Assembly: GCA_963855995.1 (NCBI GenBank)
Contig: OY979716.1
Location: forward strand, 123,194,237-123,258,236
Length of the DNA: 64,000 bases
Direction of reading: 5' to 3'
Source of the DNA: Muricea muricata
Taxonomy: Eukaryota > Cnidaria > Anthozoa > Malacalcyonacea > Plexauridae
Positions 21,994 to 33,897 of the stretch are shown here, one piece after another (the stretch's first letter is position 1; every line of letters begins with the position of its first letter). Under the pieces are notes generated by a model, which made no database searches, was not told where the DNA came from, and saw nothing but the letters and a program-made list of their open reading frames with translations. The position numbers and the translations under genes are program-made.

Positions 21994-22560
21994 TTAATTG
22001 CTAATTTCCTTTAACTTAGCGTTACAATTCGTTGAGGTTTCACTGCGGTCGTTTAACTGATCGTGTATACTGGATGCAATTGCTGAGGTGGCGACCAAGT
22101 GGTTTCCTGTATTGGTGTTTTTTGTATATTTGGATAGGGCGCCTTCATTAACATCTCTAGATTCAACTATTGAAACATCACGAGCAGCTGTAGGGGTTGT
22201 GTTTTCGAAACCATCGGAATCAGCCAAATATTCTAACGCCATACTTATGTTCACAGTATTGTTTTCAGCTATTGAATCTTTAAGAGCAGTTGTCGGTGCT
22301 GTGTTGTCAGGAATTTTAAAATTTAGATAATCAGATGAGGTTCTTTTCATACCGATATTACATTCACTAACAGAAGTAACAAAGGCAGCCGTGGGCGTTG
22401 TGTTTTCAGCAAGGTCGGAATTTGCATATTCCAATGAGGAAGGATGCGCTTCGGTGATTTTTGTCATCCTTGGGTTTTCTAGTTGGTTTTGTAAATCATT
22501 TCGTCGCTCAAATATCTTCTTTAATTCGCCTTTTACTGCACACAAATTTTCAGCATTCAT
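21994..22560 (-). CDS. Unknown ORF with internal ENTTPTAA repeats
   Basis: 188 residues from ATG 22560. The N-terminus (KGELKKIFERRNDLQNQLENP) looks like a short coiled coil. The rest is acidic and threonine/serine-rich, with a degenerate repeat: ENTTPTAAFVTSV, DNTAPTTALKDSI and ENTTPTAARDVSI, spaced about 34-48 residues. No membrane segment or family is recognised. The 250 bases upstream (to 22810) contain a possible promoter region shared with plus-strand exons at 22912. It could be a host gene, an exon of one, or an unknown element protein. Confidence 0.45.
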   Translation of the reverse strand: MNAENLCAVKGELKKIFERRNDLQNQLENPRMTKITEAHPSSLEYANSDLAENTTPTAAFVTSVSECNIGMKRTSSDYLNFKIPDNTAPTTALKDSIAENNTVNISMALEYLADSDGFENTTPTAARDVSIVESRDVNEGALSKYTKNTNTGNHLVATSAIASSIHDQLNDRSETSTNCNAKLKEISN

Positions 22561-22911
22561 TGGGTTGCTTTTTCTGTTACAATAAAATCCAATTTACAAT
22601 CATAAGTATCGTTTAGTTTATGTTTATAAAACAATAGAGCATTTTACGGTATTATACTCGGTCTTATTCCTACCTGATTCTAGCCGTGCAGTTTTTTCAT
22701 TTTGTAAGAAAAACTCCAGAGTTCGCTGTCACTTCACAGTGAACGATATCGCGCGTCTGCTCGTTTTCTCGTCAGTTTTATATATTCAGCGTTTCGGGAG
22801 GAACTGCAACAGTCACATTATAATGTTTTAGGCAATTTAATTGACGTTTCTAGGGTGTGGCGTACATGTTATTGTATAAGAATGTGGGTTAGGGCTTGGA
22901 TTAAGATTTAT

Positions 22912-23344
22912 ATGAGAACATGGAATTATTACTACAAAAGTGGAGAGGAGGAAGTTATCAAAGAGTGTACGAAGATTTGTCTTTTCACACAGTAGGGTGT
23001 TTGTGAGTACTGGTACTCAATCCGACTCTGAACCTATGCTGCAGGTAATCTTTCAAATTTTTATTAAGTGAAACTTTGCAAACTTTGCAACTATTGAAGT
23101 GTCGCATAATGATTGTACTGCGCATCCATATACATAGCAATACTTCCTAATCAAAATTTTATTCGATTAGTTTAAGGCGGACTCACTTTCGGCAAATGCC
23201 GATGGTTCACCAGAGCACATAGAGAATAATCTTGAGGTTGCTCCAGAAGCTGAATTTGCAGCTGAAATTGTTCGAGTGCCCTGGGTTTCAGTACATATTT
23301 TTTCAGCCAACACTGCAAGCTGGAGTAGGGTTCTAAACTTTGTT
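22912..23344 (+). CDS. Possible two-exon gene fragment, unknown
   Basis: An open stretch (EHGIITTKVERRKLSK, then FVFSHSRVFVS) ends SDSEPMLQ at a donor GTAATC (23045). It joins in phase to ADSLSANADGSPEHIEN after an acceptor TTTAAG at 23174. It continues ..APEAEFAAEIVRVPW and stops about 23344. There is no ATG upstream in frame, so a further 5' exon would be needed. No domain is recognised. It diverges from the minus-strand ORF at 21994-22560. Weak evidence: open frame plus one phase-consistent intron. Confidence 0.3.
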
Positions 23345-23349
23345 GTTGA

Positions 23350-23790
23350 TTTTATTTTAATATAATTATAACGTGATATTATGCCAGTAATAGTTCATGA
23401 GGTTAATTTAAGTATCTTTATGTAATCCAACCTAGTGAAGTATCTATAGAGCAACCATGAAACATTTCTTTACGAATGGCAAACATTTGCTTTCAGACAG
23501 TATAACATTCTTCACTCACTGTACAAGTTGACAAGTTCTGTAAAGTTACCAAATTGTTTATTTTGTTAATTGCATATTCACCAATCCATGGGCCGTTTGC
23601 ACTCAGTTCAAGAAAAAAAAAGCGAAAAACTGCATGCCCAAGCGTCAACCTTTTCTTGAGAACCATGCCCTAGGCCTCCTAGGGGGGGACCTATATATGA
23701 ACCTGCGAGTCGTCACGATGGTTTACCTGTTGAAAAAACACTTTATAATTCTACCTGATGCATTCACATTTGTGGAGAATGCCCTGCAAA
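23350..23790. other. Non-coding stretch
   Basis: About 440 AT-rich bases without a gene I can support. A near-palindrome CCTAGGCCTCCTAGG lies at about 23670. Confidence 0.5.
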
Positions 23791-23792
23791 GT

Positions 23793-24248
23793 GCAGAGTA
23801 AGTTTATGTTTTGTAAATGCAAGACTGTCTTCTTATTACTGTATTTCAAAATATTGACGGACTTTAGTACATGTAAAAGAATATGAGCGAAGATGCAAAA
23901 TTGGCTTGAAACGGTTTTATTTCAAACTCAAAGTTTATGTAGATAAAAATTTAGTTTCATAAATATTTCAAAACGTCTAATATATGTAATTAATAGGTCG
24001 TATTTTATACCAAATTTAAGCTTACATTAGGCGTAATAACATACCGATGACAAATGTTGTGCCATTTTAAAAAATTGTCAATAAAACAAGGATTAAAAAC
24101 TCAATATTTTGTCATTTTGAAAAATATACAGAAAGAATAACAATTGCCGTGTTGCTATGACAACAACCTATACCAGTACTTCATGTAATTCCAAAAATAT
24201 AGTTGCATGCTCTTAGTTAGTGGCGAGGGGTTGCTGCATGCATGTATT
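23793..24248. repeat. Dispersed repeat R1, copy 2
   Basis: Partner of 7403-7810, same orientation, with an extra 40 or so bases near 23870-23910. It has the same ends and no coding potential. Confidence 0.75.
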
Positions 24249-24609
24249 TCTAGTTTAGTGAAAATACACAGGTGAATGGTGAAAATTGTGACCTATGATT
24301 AGTTAACCTACCCGGGATTGTGTATGGGTAAAATATATGGGTAAAATCCCAGGATATTTAAACTACGTAATTTATTTTTAAGAGTTTTCTAGTAGAATTT
24401 TTCGACTTTAAACAATTGAAGTTGAGATTTTTCGAACAAAATTAATAAATAGACTTATAAATAAATAGGTAATAATAGCCTCGACTACTACGTCTGGGTT
24501 TAATATCGTTGAATATCTAATATGTAAATAACATTCTTAAAAAACTTTGAAATGAAAAATAAAAATATTGAATATTATAATATAGACTGCCGTCGAATAT
24601 TAAGTATTC

Positions 24610-25430
24610 TCTAATCTGATTGGCTCGCTACTAGTAGGACTGATATTAGCTCATATCCTACTAGTTGAGAAAAAAGATGGCAGCCGAAAGTTTTTCGATC
24701 GCAAAAAATCTTGTTTTGACCATTTTGGCAGCCTTTCTTGGCCATACATACAGCACATAAACTTAGACTAGAAATGCATTACACGCAGAAACCCCTCACC
24801 GTTTCAATTCTTCGTCACAAGATGCATTCCTTGTCCAGCTCTACGCTTAGCTGACAAATGACAATAATGACTTACCTCTGTCTTCATTAATACCTGTACT
24901 TCTCCACTTGCTTGATCTTGTATTCCCAGGCATTCTTCTTGATTCTCTTCCGCAACTACATCCATCGTAACACTTTCCATTTTCCCAGATGATTTGTGAT
25001 TTACGGTAAAATTAAATTGTTTAAAAATTGCTTTCCAGATCGATAGAAAGAAATTTGTAAAATTTGCAAAATGCAAAACAATTATACTTAAACTTCGTGT
25101 CGTGAATAATACAAAGAGAAAATATATCAATTCAGCCAATCACGACGTTCCTAGTCACCAGTCTAACCTTGGAATTTCATGACGTCGCTATAAAAGGTCG
25201 AACGTCCAAACCAAAACGACAAATAATTGCGGATGACTTTCGCATCTCAGAATTAGCTCGGGGGTAAAGTTTTTGAAGGTTAGTACTTGATTTAAATGTC
25301 ACCTAAGCCAGTATATAAAATACATGCAGTCTTCAGTTTGCGAATTAATACTGAATAAGTCTCCCGAAAGCTGGAAAAGATTATAATTGTTTTGAATTGC
25401 TATAATAACAAAAACTGTACAGCTCAATTT
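24610..25430. repeat. Unit B, copy without array element
   Basis: Matches, in reverse orientation, 57543-57724 and 51040-51157 joined. Shared words are CTTTCTTGGCCATACATAC, GTTTTTGAAGGTTAGTAC, ATTTAAATGTCACCTAA, AATTAATACTGAATAAG and CCCGAAAGCTGGAAAAGATT. It shows the uninterrupted site into which the GGTGTGTT array element inserted. Here an additional ~495 bases (24768-25262) sit between ATAAACTTA and AAGTTTTTG. Confidence 0.8.
24876..24980 (-). CDS. Possible first coding exon, unknown protein
   Basis: ATG at 24980 (MESVTMDVVAEENQEE) runs 35 codons to KTE, then a consensus donor GTAAGT at 24875-24870, phase 0. Acidic, no recognised domain. No matching second exon was found downstream on the minus strand within the repeat unit. 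It lies inside the extra segment of unit B, so it may be captured sequence. Confidence 0.35.
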
Positions 25431-25439
25431 TGAGAAAAC

Positions 25440-25654
<215 letters not shown>

Positions 25655-25724
25655 CAATAATTTGTGTTGGGTTATAAATTAAAAACCAATTATAAAGTGC
25701 TCAATGGATTTCCAGAGCAATGGA

Positions 25725-25858
25725 TTTAAAAGTTCGTTACTCTATAGATCATATAACGTAGGCTATTTGTCTGAAGAGTGCTACACTAAGTGTAGTACGA
25801 AACTAAATAGTAATGAATATGCCTTACACAACTTGCTAAGTCTTTGTGTCTTATTTGT
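25725..25858 (+). repeat. PLE1 left terminal repeat
   Basis: 134 bp, the same as 28171-28304 except ACGTAGG versus ACATAGG. It contains the hammerhead fold at 25759-25826. Confidence 0.9.
25759..25826 (+). ncRNA. Type I hammerhead ribozyme (PLE1, left repeat)
   Basis: The order fits a type I hammerhead. Stem I strand is TAGGCTATTTGT, followed by the core CTGAAGA (25771-25777). A 9-bp stem II pairs 25778-25786 with 25790-25798 around loop TAA. GAAA follows (25799-25802), then a tiny stem III CTA/TAG, then TA as the cleavage UH, then the stem I return strand ..ATGCCTTA. Hammerheads with very short stem III are known from PLE terminal repeats. Seen by eye only; no folding energy was computed. 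Confidence 0.8.
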
Positions 25859-25980
25859 TGATTATGCTCTGGAAATCCATTGAGCACTTTATAATTGGTT
25901 TTTATAACCCAACACAAATTATTGTTATTTTATTGCTCCTATTTTGTCGAGCACTCTTTATAAACACCATTGTTCCTGAT

Positions 25981-28101
25981 ATGGAGGCTACAAGTTTTGA
26001 ATATTCAACAAAGAATATTCCATTACCATCAGAAGATAACTACAGAGTGAAACTTATTGAACGGACTGAACAGTTATGTAGACGGATGCGATGGAGAGCA
26101 TATTTTTATTTGAATCCCGACGCTGATAAGAATAGCTCGAAGGAAACATTCGGATTCAAGTCAAATCAATCACCTCCCCCAGTCACTGAGATGGCCAAGT
26201 TTGAGAAGCGAATGACCAATATGATAACAAACATCAAGTTCAAGAAAGTTAGTTGCCCATTCCAAAAGAAAATATCTTCGGACTTGAAAAACATCAAATC
26301 CTCTGACAAACTATTCGTCCGACCTGATAAAACCACGAATTACTACAAAATGGATTCCACTTCTTATAATAACCTTCTACACAAAAATATAACGAAAACA
26401 TACAAAAAAATACCATCTGCCACTGTATCGTCCATCAACGACGAAGCCAAAGCCATTGCGACCGAGTTAAATCTTGCGGATAGGATAAACACTATAGCTG
26501 AACGTGAGGCGTTTGTTACTCTAAAGGATCACAAACCCAACTTCAAAAATAACCCAACCTGCCGTCTTATAAACCCTGCTAAATCTGAAATCGGGAAAGT
26601 GAGCAAACAATTACTTGACAGAATCAACCGCAAAGTAATCCAGAGCACCGGCATTAATCAGTGGGAAAATACATCAGCGGTACTGGCGTGGTTCAACAAC
26701 ATCTCTAACAAGGAACAATATTCATTTATTTCTTTTGACGTGGTTGACTTTTATCCTTCTATTTCAATCGAACTGCTTGACGCTGCGCTGAAATTCGCTT
26801 CAAGTTATGTTGATATTACCGATGAGGAAAGAAACACCATCCTGCACGCAAAGAAATCGTGCCTATTCAATACAAATCAGTCCTGGGGCAAGAAAACATC
26901 AGCCAATCTTTTCGACACAACCATGGGCAGTTATGACGGCGCAGAATCATGTGAATTAGTCGGATCTTTTTTACTATACCAGATCGCGGAGAAGCACGGG
27001 AAGAACTTCGGCCTTTATTGCGATGATGGACTTGGAGTTGTTAAAGCAACTCCCCGTGTAATCGAAATGATAAAAAAAGATCTCTGTTCCATCTTCAACC
27101 ATCACGGTATGAAAATCACCATAGAAGCCAATAAGAAAGCTGTAGATTTTCTGGACGTCACTCTGAATCTCTCTACTGCTAAATACCAACCTTACAATAA
27201 ACCTAACAACGTTCCCCTTTATGTCCACAACAAGTCAAACCATCCACCAAAAATACTACAAAACATACCGCTAGCTATAAATAAACGACTTTGCGAAATA
27301 TCTTTCGACGAAGACTCGTTCCAAAGTGCTGCGCCATTGTACCAAGAAGCCCTATCAAAGAGTGGATACCAACACCAATTAAAATTCCAACCTCCGACTA
27401 GCCAAAACAAAACCAACTCGCGCAGTCGTAAACGCAACATCACTTGGTATAACCCGCCATTTAGTCAAAACGTCGCTACAAACATCGGCATGACCTTCCT
27501 AAAGATCCTAGACGAAGAATTCCCGGTAGGACACATTTTACATAAAATATTCAGCCGGAACACTATAAAAATCAGCTACAGTTGTATGAGCAACATCAAA
27601 CAAAACATAGACGGCCTCAACAAATCTATACTAACACCTAAACCAGTAAAAGAAACTCAAGTAAACAATTGCAACTGCCGGAAACCTATTGAATGCCCGA
27701 TCCCCAAGAATTGCCTGACCGAATCTATTGTATACCAAGCCACAGTGAGCACATCTGATAAGCGACCTCCCGAAACATATGTAGGACTAACAGAAAACAA
27801 ATTAAAATTACGATACGCCAATCATAAAACATCATTTCGCAGCATTCAAAAACAGAATTGCACGGAACTAAGTAAACACATCTGGGATCTGAAGCAAAGG
27901 GGTATTGAGTATTCAATCAGATGGAGAATCCTTAAGCGAGCGAAATCGTACAGTAATATATCTAAAAGATGCAACTTACGTCTATGGGAGAAATTTTTCA
28001 TTATCTGTAAACCGGACATGGCTACACTTAACCGACGAAATGAACTTGTCTCCACATGCAGACATGCTAGTAAATTCCTACTAAAGAACTTTAGGTCTTA
28101 A
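25981..28101 (+). CDS. PLE1 reverse transcriptase with C-terminal GIY-YIG
   Basis: Likely start is ATG 25981 (MEATSFEYSTKNIP), about 706 residues; the open frame extends further upstream into the terminal repeat. RT blocks are [52 protein letters not shown] (first catalytic D), [20 protein letters not shown] and GLYCDDGLGVV (motif C). The last residues hold YQATVSTS..ETYVGLTENKLKLRYANHKTSF, a GIY-YIG-type endonuclease, and a cysteine cluster CNCRKPIECPIPKNC before it. Motif C reads CDDG instead of the usual YVDDT of Penelope, so the RT belongs to a divergent lineage. Closest relative here is PLE3. Confidence 0.82.
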   Translation: MEATSFEYSTKNIPLPSEDNYRVKLIERTEQLCRRMRWRAYFYLNPDADKNSSKETFGFKSNQSPPPVTEMAKFEKRMTNMITNIKFKKVSCPFQKKISSDLKNIKSSDKLFVRPDKTTNYYKMDSTSYNNLLHKNITKTYKKIPSATVSSINDEAKAIATELNLADRINTIAEREAFVTLKDHKPNFKNNPTCRLINPAKSEIGKVSKQLLDRINRKVIQSTGINQWENTSAVLAWFNNISNKEQYSFISFDVVDFYPSISIELLDAALKFASSYVDITDEERNTILHAKKSCLFNTNQSWGKKTSANLFDTTMGSYDGAESCELVGSFLLYQIAEKHGKNFGLYCDDGLGVVKATPRVIEMIKKDLCSIFNHHGMKITIEANKKAVDFLDVTLNLSTAKYQPYNKPNNVPLYVHNKSNHPPKILQNIPLAINKRLCEISFDEDSFQSAAPLYQEALSKSGYQHQLKFQPPTSQNKTNSRSRKRNITWYNPPFSQNVATNIGMTFLKILDEEFPVGHILHKIFSRNTIKISYSCMSNIKQNIDGLNKSILTPKPVKETQVNNCNCRKPIECPIPKNCLTESIVYQATVSTSDKRPPETYVGLTENKLKLRYANHKTSFRSIQKQNCTELSKHIWDLKQRGIEYSIRWRILKRAKSYSNISKRCNLRLWEKFFIICKPDMATLNRRNELVSTCRHASKFLLKNFRS

Positions 28102-28170
28102 TTACGAATATCCCACTTGAGGTGTAAGTTGATATGTAAAGATAATAATCGTTTAACCGTTTGTACATAA

Positions 28171-28304
28171 TTTAAAAGTTCGTTACTCTATAGATCATAT
28201 AACATAGGCTATTTGTCTGAAGAGTGCTACACTAAGTGTAGTACGAAACTAAATAGTAATGAATATGCCTTACACAACTTGCTAAGTCTTTGTGTCTTAT
28301 TTGT
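28171..28304 (+). repeat. PLE1 right terminal repeat
   Basis: Direct repeat of 25725-25858 with one difference, ending at a TA tract. Confidence 0.9.
28205..28272 (+). ncRNA. Type I hammerhead ribozyme (PLE1, right repeat)
   Basis: Same fold as at 25759-25826: CTGAAGA at 28217-28223, a 9-bp stem II, GAAA at 28245-28248, CTA/TAG stem III, and stem I AGGC with GCCT. The one base that differs from the left copy lies outside the core. Confidence 0.8.
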
Positions 28305-28305
28305 A

Positions 28306-29900
<1,595 letters not shown>

Positions 29901-29922
29901 TATACGACTCAACAAATTCCAC

Positions 29923-29988
29923 TAGGCATCTTTATTACTAACTAGTTTCGTACCACAAGACGTGGCACTCATCAGATAAAATAGCCTA
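29923..29988 (-). ncRNA. Type I hammerhead ribozyme (PLE3)
   Basis: On the minus strand: stem I TAGGCTATTTTAT, core CTGATGA (29975-29969), 7-bp stem II GTGCCAC/GTGGTAC with a GTCTT loop, GAAA (29949-29946). Then stem III CTA-GT-TAG, cleavage TA, and the stem I return ATAAAGATGCCTA. Stem II differs in sequence from PLE1 but keeps pairing, which supports a conserved fold. Confidence 0.82.
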
Positions 29989-30179
29989 ATAACTATTCGT
30001 TAAAACTTACAATATTTATGTACAAATGGTTAAGACTTTAAAATTTTAATCCTATTTACAGAGCACGCAAAACAATTAGTATGGTATTTGATAATCTGAC
30101 AGGACGCGGAAATATCAACAACATTATAATAAAGCGCAGACAGGTCAACATTGCGCGGAATATTCAAATATATTGTTAT

Positions 30180-32303
30180 TTAAATGTTTTTTAAAAGAAA
30201 TTTCTTATAATGTCTGCACGTTGAGACCAGTTCGTTTCGTTTGTTCAGAGTAGCCATAGTCGGTTCACATATGATAAAGTATTTCTCCCACAAGCACAGG
30301 TTACATCTATCTGAAGCTGGGTTATAAGATCTAGCACGTTTAAGTATTTTCCAGTTAATTATATAGTCAATGTTATTGTTCTTTAACTCCCACACATACT
30401 TGCTTAGCTCAGTGAAATTACGTTTGCTGTAGGAATTAAACGACGCTTTATGGTTCGCGTATCTTGTCTTGAAATAATTTTCTGTGAGTCCAATATATGT
30501 TTGGGCAGGTTTGTCGGACGTTTCATTGGTGGTTGTGACTGTGGCTTGATATATGATTGACTTAACCTTACACTGGTTCAATAGAGGGCATTTAGTTTTC
30601 TTTTGGCAATTGCACGCAGTTTTGTTGTCAGTTGAAGATGATTTGGATAATTTGGACTTGTTATGTCTGTCAATAGTTTGCTTAATATTTGGCATACAAC
30701 TGTAGCTAACCTTTACTGTGTTGCGGTTAAATATCTTGTGCAGGGGGTGTTTGGCAGGGAATTCCTCATCAATAATTCTTAAAAAGCTTTGGCCGACGTT
30801 TGTTGCTACATTCTTACTAAATGGCGGGTTGTACCACGTAATGCTTCTTTTGCGGTGTCTTGAGTTTTTATCACTCGTTTGAAATGAGGGGTGCTTGAAT
30901 GTGAGCTCATGTTTATAGCCACTTTTATCAAGTGCTTGCTGGTACAAAGGAGTAGCCTGTTTGAAAGATTGTTCATCCGACGATATTTCAGACAAACGTT
31001 TATTTATAGATGCTGCATGGTATATTGCGAAGAATGCTGGGTGGATGGTTGGACTTGCTATGGACGTAAAGCGGAATGTTGTTGGGCTTCGAGTATGGCT
31101 GGTACTTTCCGGTAGTCAGATTTAATATCACATCAAGGAAATTTACAATTTTCTTATTCGCTTCGATCGTTATTTTTAAGCCATATTTGTTGAAAATAGC
31201 GCATAGATCTTTCTTTACTGATTCTATTTCACGCGCTGTCGCTTTAACAACACCTAAACCATCATCTCGGTACAGACCAAAGTTTTTGCCATATTTCATC
31301 GAAATGTGGTATAGTAGAAAAGATCCAACCAATTCACATGACTCAGCACCATCAAAACTGCCCATGGTAATATCAAAATGATTAGATGATGACTTCTTGC
31401 CCCAATATTCGCCCGATTTATACAAACATGATTTTTTAGCATGTAGTATAATTTCTCGTTCTTCGTCCGTTATTTGGTCATACTTCGATGCGAAGTCTAA
31501 CGCAGCTTTAAGGAGCTCAATTGAGATAGACGGGTAAAAGTCAACGACGTCGAATGCAATAAATGAGTATTGGTGCTTATTCGTTATATCATTAAACCAG
31601 GATAATACAGATTTTGTATTTTTCCATTGATTTATACCAGTCGCATCGATCACTTTCTTATTAACTCTATCCAGGATCTTTTTGCTGATCTTTCCAATTT
31701 CAAATTTTGAAGGATTAATAAGACGGCAGCTGGGGTTGTTTTGAAAATTAGGTTTGTGATCTTTCAGTGTGATAAAAGCTTCTCTTTCTGCTGTGGTATT
31801 TATTCTATCTGTGAGATTTAATTTTTCTGCAATGCACTTGGCTTGATTTTGAATATTAAGAACGTCTTCCGGAGGTATTTTCTTGTATGTTTTGGTTACA
31901 TTTTTGTCCAAAAGTTTCGTGTAAGAATGCGGGTCCATTTTATAAAAGTTAGTGGTTTTGTCCGCGGGTACAAAAAGATCTTCTGATTTATTGATAATAT
32001 TCATATCAGTAGCTAACTTCTTCTGAAATTTACATTTCTGTTTTCTAAACTTGATGTTTTGAATCAAATCTACCATTCTATTTTCAAAGTTGATAAGTTC
32101 AGGAACTTGTGGTGGACTCTGTTTTGAATTAAATCCATAGTTTTCTTTGCTCTCGTGTTGAATTTCAGGATGTAAGTAAAAATATGCTCTCCATCTCATC
32201 CGTTTACATAGTTGTTCCGTTTTTCTGTAAGTTTCATACAATAGTTTTTCTCCGATGGTATGGGAATGTTCTTAGTGGAGTACTTAAACTTGGTCGCTTC
32301 CAT
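30180..32303 (-). pseudogene. PLE3 reverse transcriptase and GIY-YIG, frame-broken
   Basis: A first frame (32241-31000) holds the RT blocks [52 protein letters not shown] and [11 protein letters not shown]. The second frame (30995-30180) holds the connector and the GIY-YIG domain with QTYIGLTENYFKTRYANHK. A small indel near 31004 separates them, and another break lies between ATG 32303 ([14 protein letters not shown]) and 32241. Motif C reads RDDG here and CDDG in PLE1. Same divergent lineage as PLE1; it would not make a full protein. Confidence 0.82.
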
Positions 32304-32360
32304 GTCAAAGGTTATTATAAAGAGTGCTCGACAAAATAGGAGCATTTACAGTATTAATAA

Positions 32361-32362
<2 letters not shown>

Positions 32363-32414
<52 letters not shown>
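32363..32414. repeat. TA microsatellite
   Basis: About 26 TA repeats at the 5' border of PLE3. Confidence 0.95.
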
Positions 32415-32416
<2 letters not shown>

Positions 32417-32800
32417 CATCAATAAATAAAAAGACAAAAAAATGTTTTACATAATATAATTTCTACGTTTCGGGGCTCAGCCCCTTCGTGACAAACGTAA
32501 CAAATGTTAATAATCCCACTGAAAGGGAAAGCTTTTGGATTGAGAAACTTTGTACTTATATACCTACGGGACTTAATGTAAGAGAAGAGATTTAGAATAA
32601 TTTATGTAAAGCTTGGGTATAAAAGAGATGAGATCTAGCATGCTTTCTTGGTTCTGACGAAGGGGCTGAGCCCCGAAACGTATTAAAAAAAAAAAAGAAA
32701 AAAAAAAAAAAAGGGTTCTGACGAAGGGGCTGAGCCCCGAAACGTAGAAATTATATTATGTAAAACATTTTTTTGTCTTTTTATTTATTGATGAAATATA
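32415..32800. repeat. Inverted PLE ends with hammerhead-like hairpins
   Basis: 32415-32490 is repeated as its reverse complement at 32720-32798: TTCATCAATAAATAAAAAG, ATGTTTTACATAATATAATT and GGGGCTCAGCCCC are in both. Plus-strand copies of CTGACGA + GGGGC-TGA-GCCCC + GAAACG are at 32654-32680 and 32718-32743, with an A-rich tract between. The left arm has GTCACGA in place of CTGACGA. These look like hammerhead cores with strong stem II; stem III is not convincing. Confidence 0.7.
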
Positions 32801-32830
32801 TGATATGTTTTGGACTTGGCTTTTGAGTTT

Positions 32831-32833
<3 letters not shown>

Positions 32834-32912
<79 letters not shown>

Positions 32913-32919
32913 TATAACA
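32834..32919. repeat. TA microsatellite
   Basis: TA tract at the 3' border of PLE4. Confidence 0.93.
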
Positions 32920-32927
32920 TGATACAG

Positions 32928-33215
32928 CTATCTGAAAACCGATAGCTCTTTAGATGCCTTAGTCCCATGGTTCAGTTCCGGTTTTTGTCGACGAATGGCG
33001 AGTGCTTCCTTAAATAATAAGTTCGACCAGTGTTGCGCCGTATTTATGATGCAAGCATTATTGACAAGGAAAGACGTCATGTCGAGTTGCTTGTTGTCGC
33101 ATTCGTCTGTATTAAATTGTAAGAGATTTGTCAGGTACTTGAACTGTTCGCAAGAGTTAATGTGTTTGTAAATCTCCGATTTGGTATCTGTCGTTGCGTG
33201 TTCGTTTAGTCTTGT
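32928..33215 (-). pseudogene. PLE4 GIY-YIG domain, C-terminal part
   Basis: Minus-strand frame from KTRLNEHATTDTKSEIYKHI through HWSNLLFKEALAIRRQ to FR, the C-terminal half of a PLE GIY-YIG domain. The N-terminal half is 11.7 kb away at 44956-45132. The array element at 33216-44955 inserted between the words TDRCLHT and RLNEH. Confidence 0.85.
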
Positions 33216-33226
33216 CTTATTTTCAA

Positions 33227-33490
33227 GGAGTAGATTTGACTCCAAAAGTGGAGTAAAAAAAAAGGGACTCAGTCTACTCCAATTTGAGAGTACTTTTTAC
33301 TCCGGTATTTTAACTCTCTTTTCAGAGTAATTTTTACTCCAAAAGAAGAGTGAATTTTACTGCTGATAGGAGTCATTATTACTCCTATTAAAAATGTACT
33401 CCCCTTGGGAGAGTGAATTTTACACTCATAAGTGGAGTAATATTGACTCCAAAAAATTACTCTTACACTAGTATGTGGAGTAAAAATTGC
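33227..33490. repeat. Left terminal array of element 1
   Basis: Roughly two dozen GAGT or ACTC half-sites in alternating orientation. Many form small palindromes such as GGAGTAGATTTGACTCC. Spacing varies, so it is not a simple tandem repeat. Confidence 0.85.
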
Positions 33491-33499
33491 AATAATTTC

Positions 33500-33730
33500 A
33501 ATACTTATAAAATCAGATGAAATATTGTGAAGTTAAAACATTTATTAAAAAAAGAAACAATTGAGTTGTTATATACACTTAATTAAGTCAGTTTATGCTA
33601 TTCTACAAAACTATAAAATACAGTTCTAAACATAATCATCTAACACATAAAATGTTTGTTTTTGGGCTGTTTTAAACCAATTAATTTATAGACAATTTGA
33701 TCAACATATTAGTTTCTTTGATAAAACTGG
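33500..33730. other. Inner flank of left array
   Basis: AT-rich interior of element 1 with no ORF or repeat I can support. Confidence 0.4.
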
Positions 33731-33742
33731 TTGTCTCACATG

Positions 33743-33897
33743 CAGTGGCGTAGCCAGTGTCGATAATTGGAGGGGCGAATGTTCATGTATCATGTTTTGC
33801 ATCATTAATTTCTTTTGAAATCGATTGTTTTTAAGGTCTGTGAACACAAATATATGAATATTCGCCCCTCCAATTATCGAAGCTGGCTACGCCACTG
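33743..33897. mobile_element. Palindromic hAT-like MITE
   Basis: 155 bp. CAGTGGCGTAGCCAGTGTCG and its reverse complement close the ends; direct 8-bp copies CTCACATG flank it (33735-33742, 33898-33905). Sibling of 13254-13419, with less perfect arms. Confidence 0.88.

Noticed and set aside
24677-24760. A 27-residue ORF (MAAESFSIAKNL..) conserved in both unit B copies
   Set aside because: Differences between the copies are mostly amino-acid changing, so there is no sign of selection; it looks like a repeat kept by recent duplication.
33227-33490. Array read as a CRISPR-like or telomere-like repeat
   Set aside because: Units alternate orientation with irregular spacing and no spacers of constant length, and the setting is a eukaryotic transposon.
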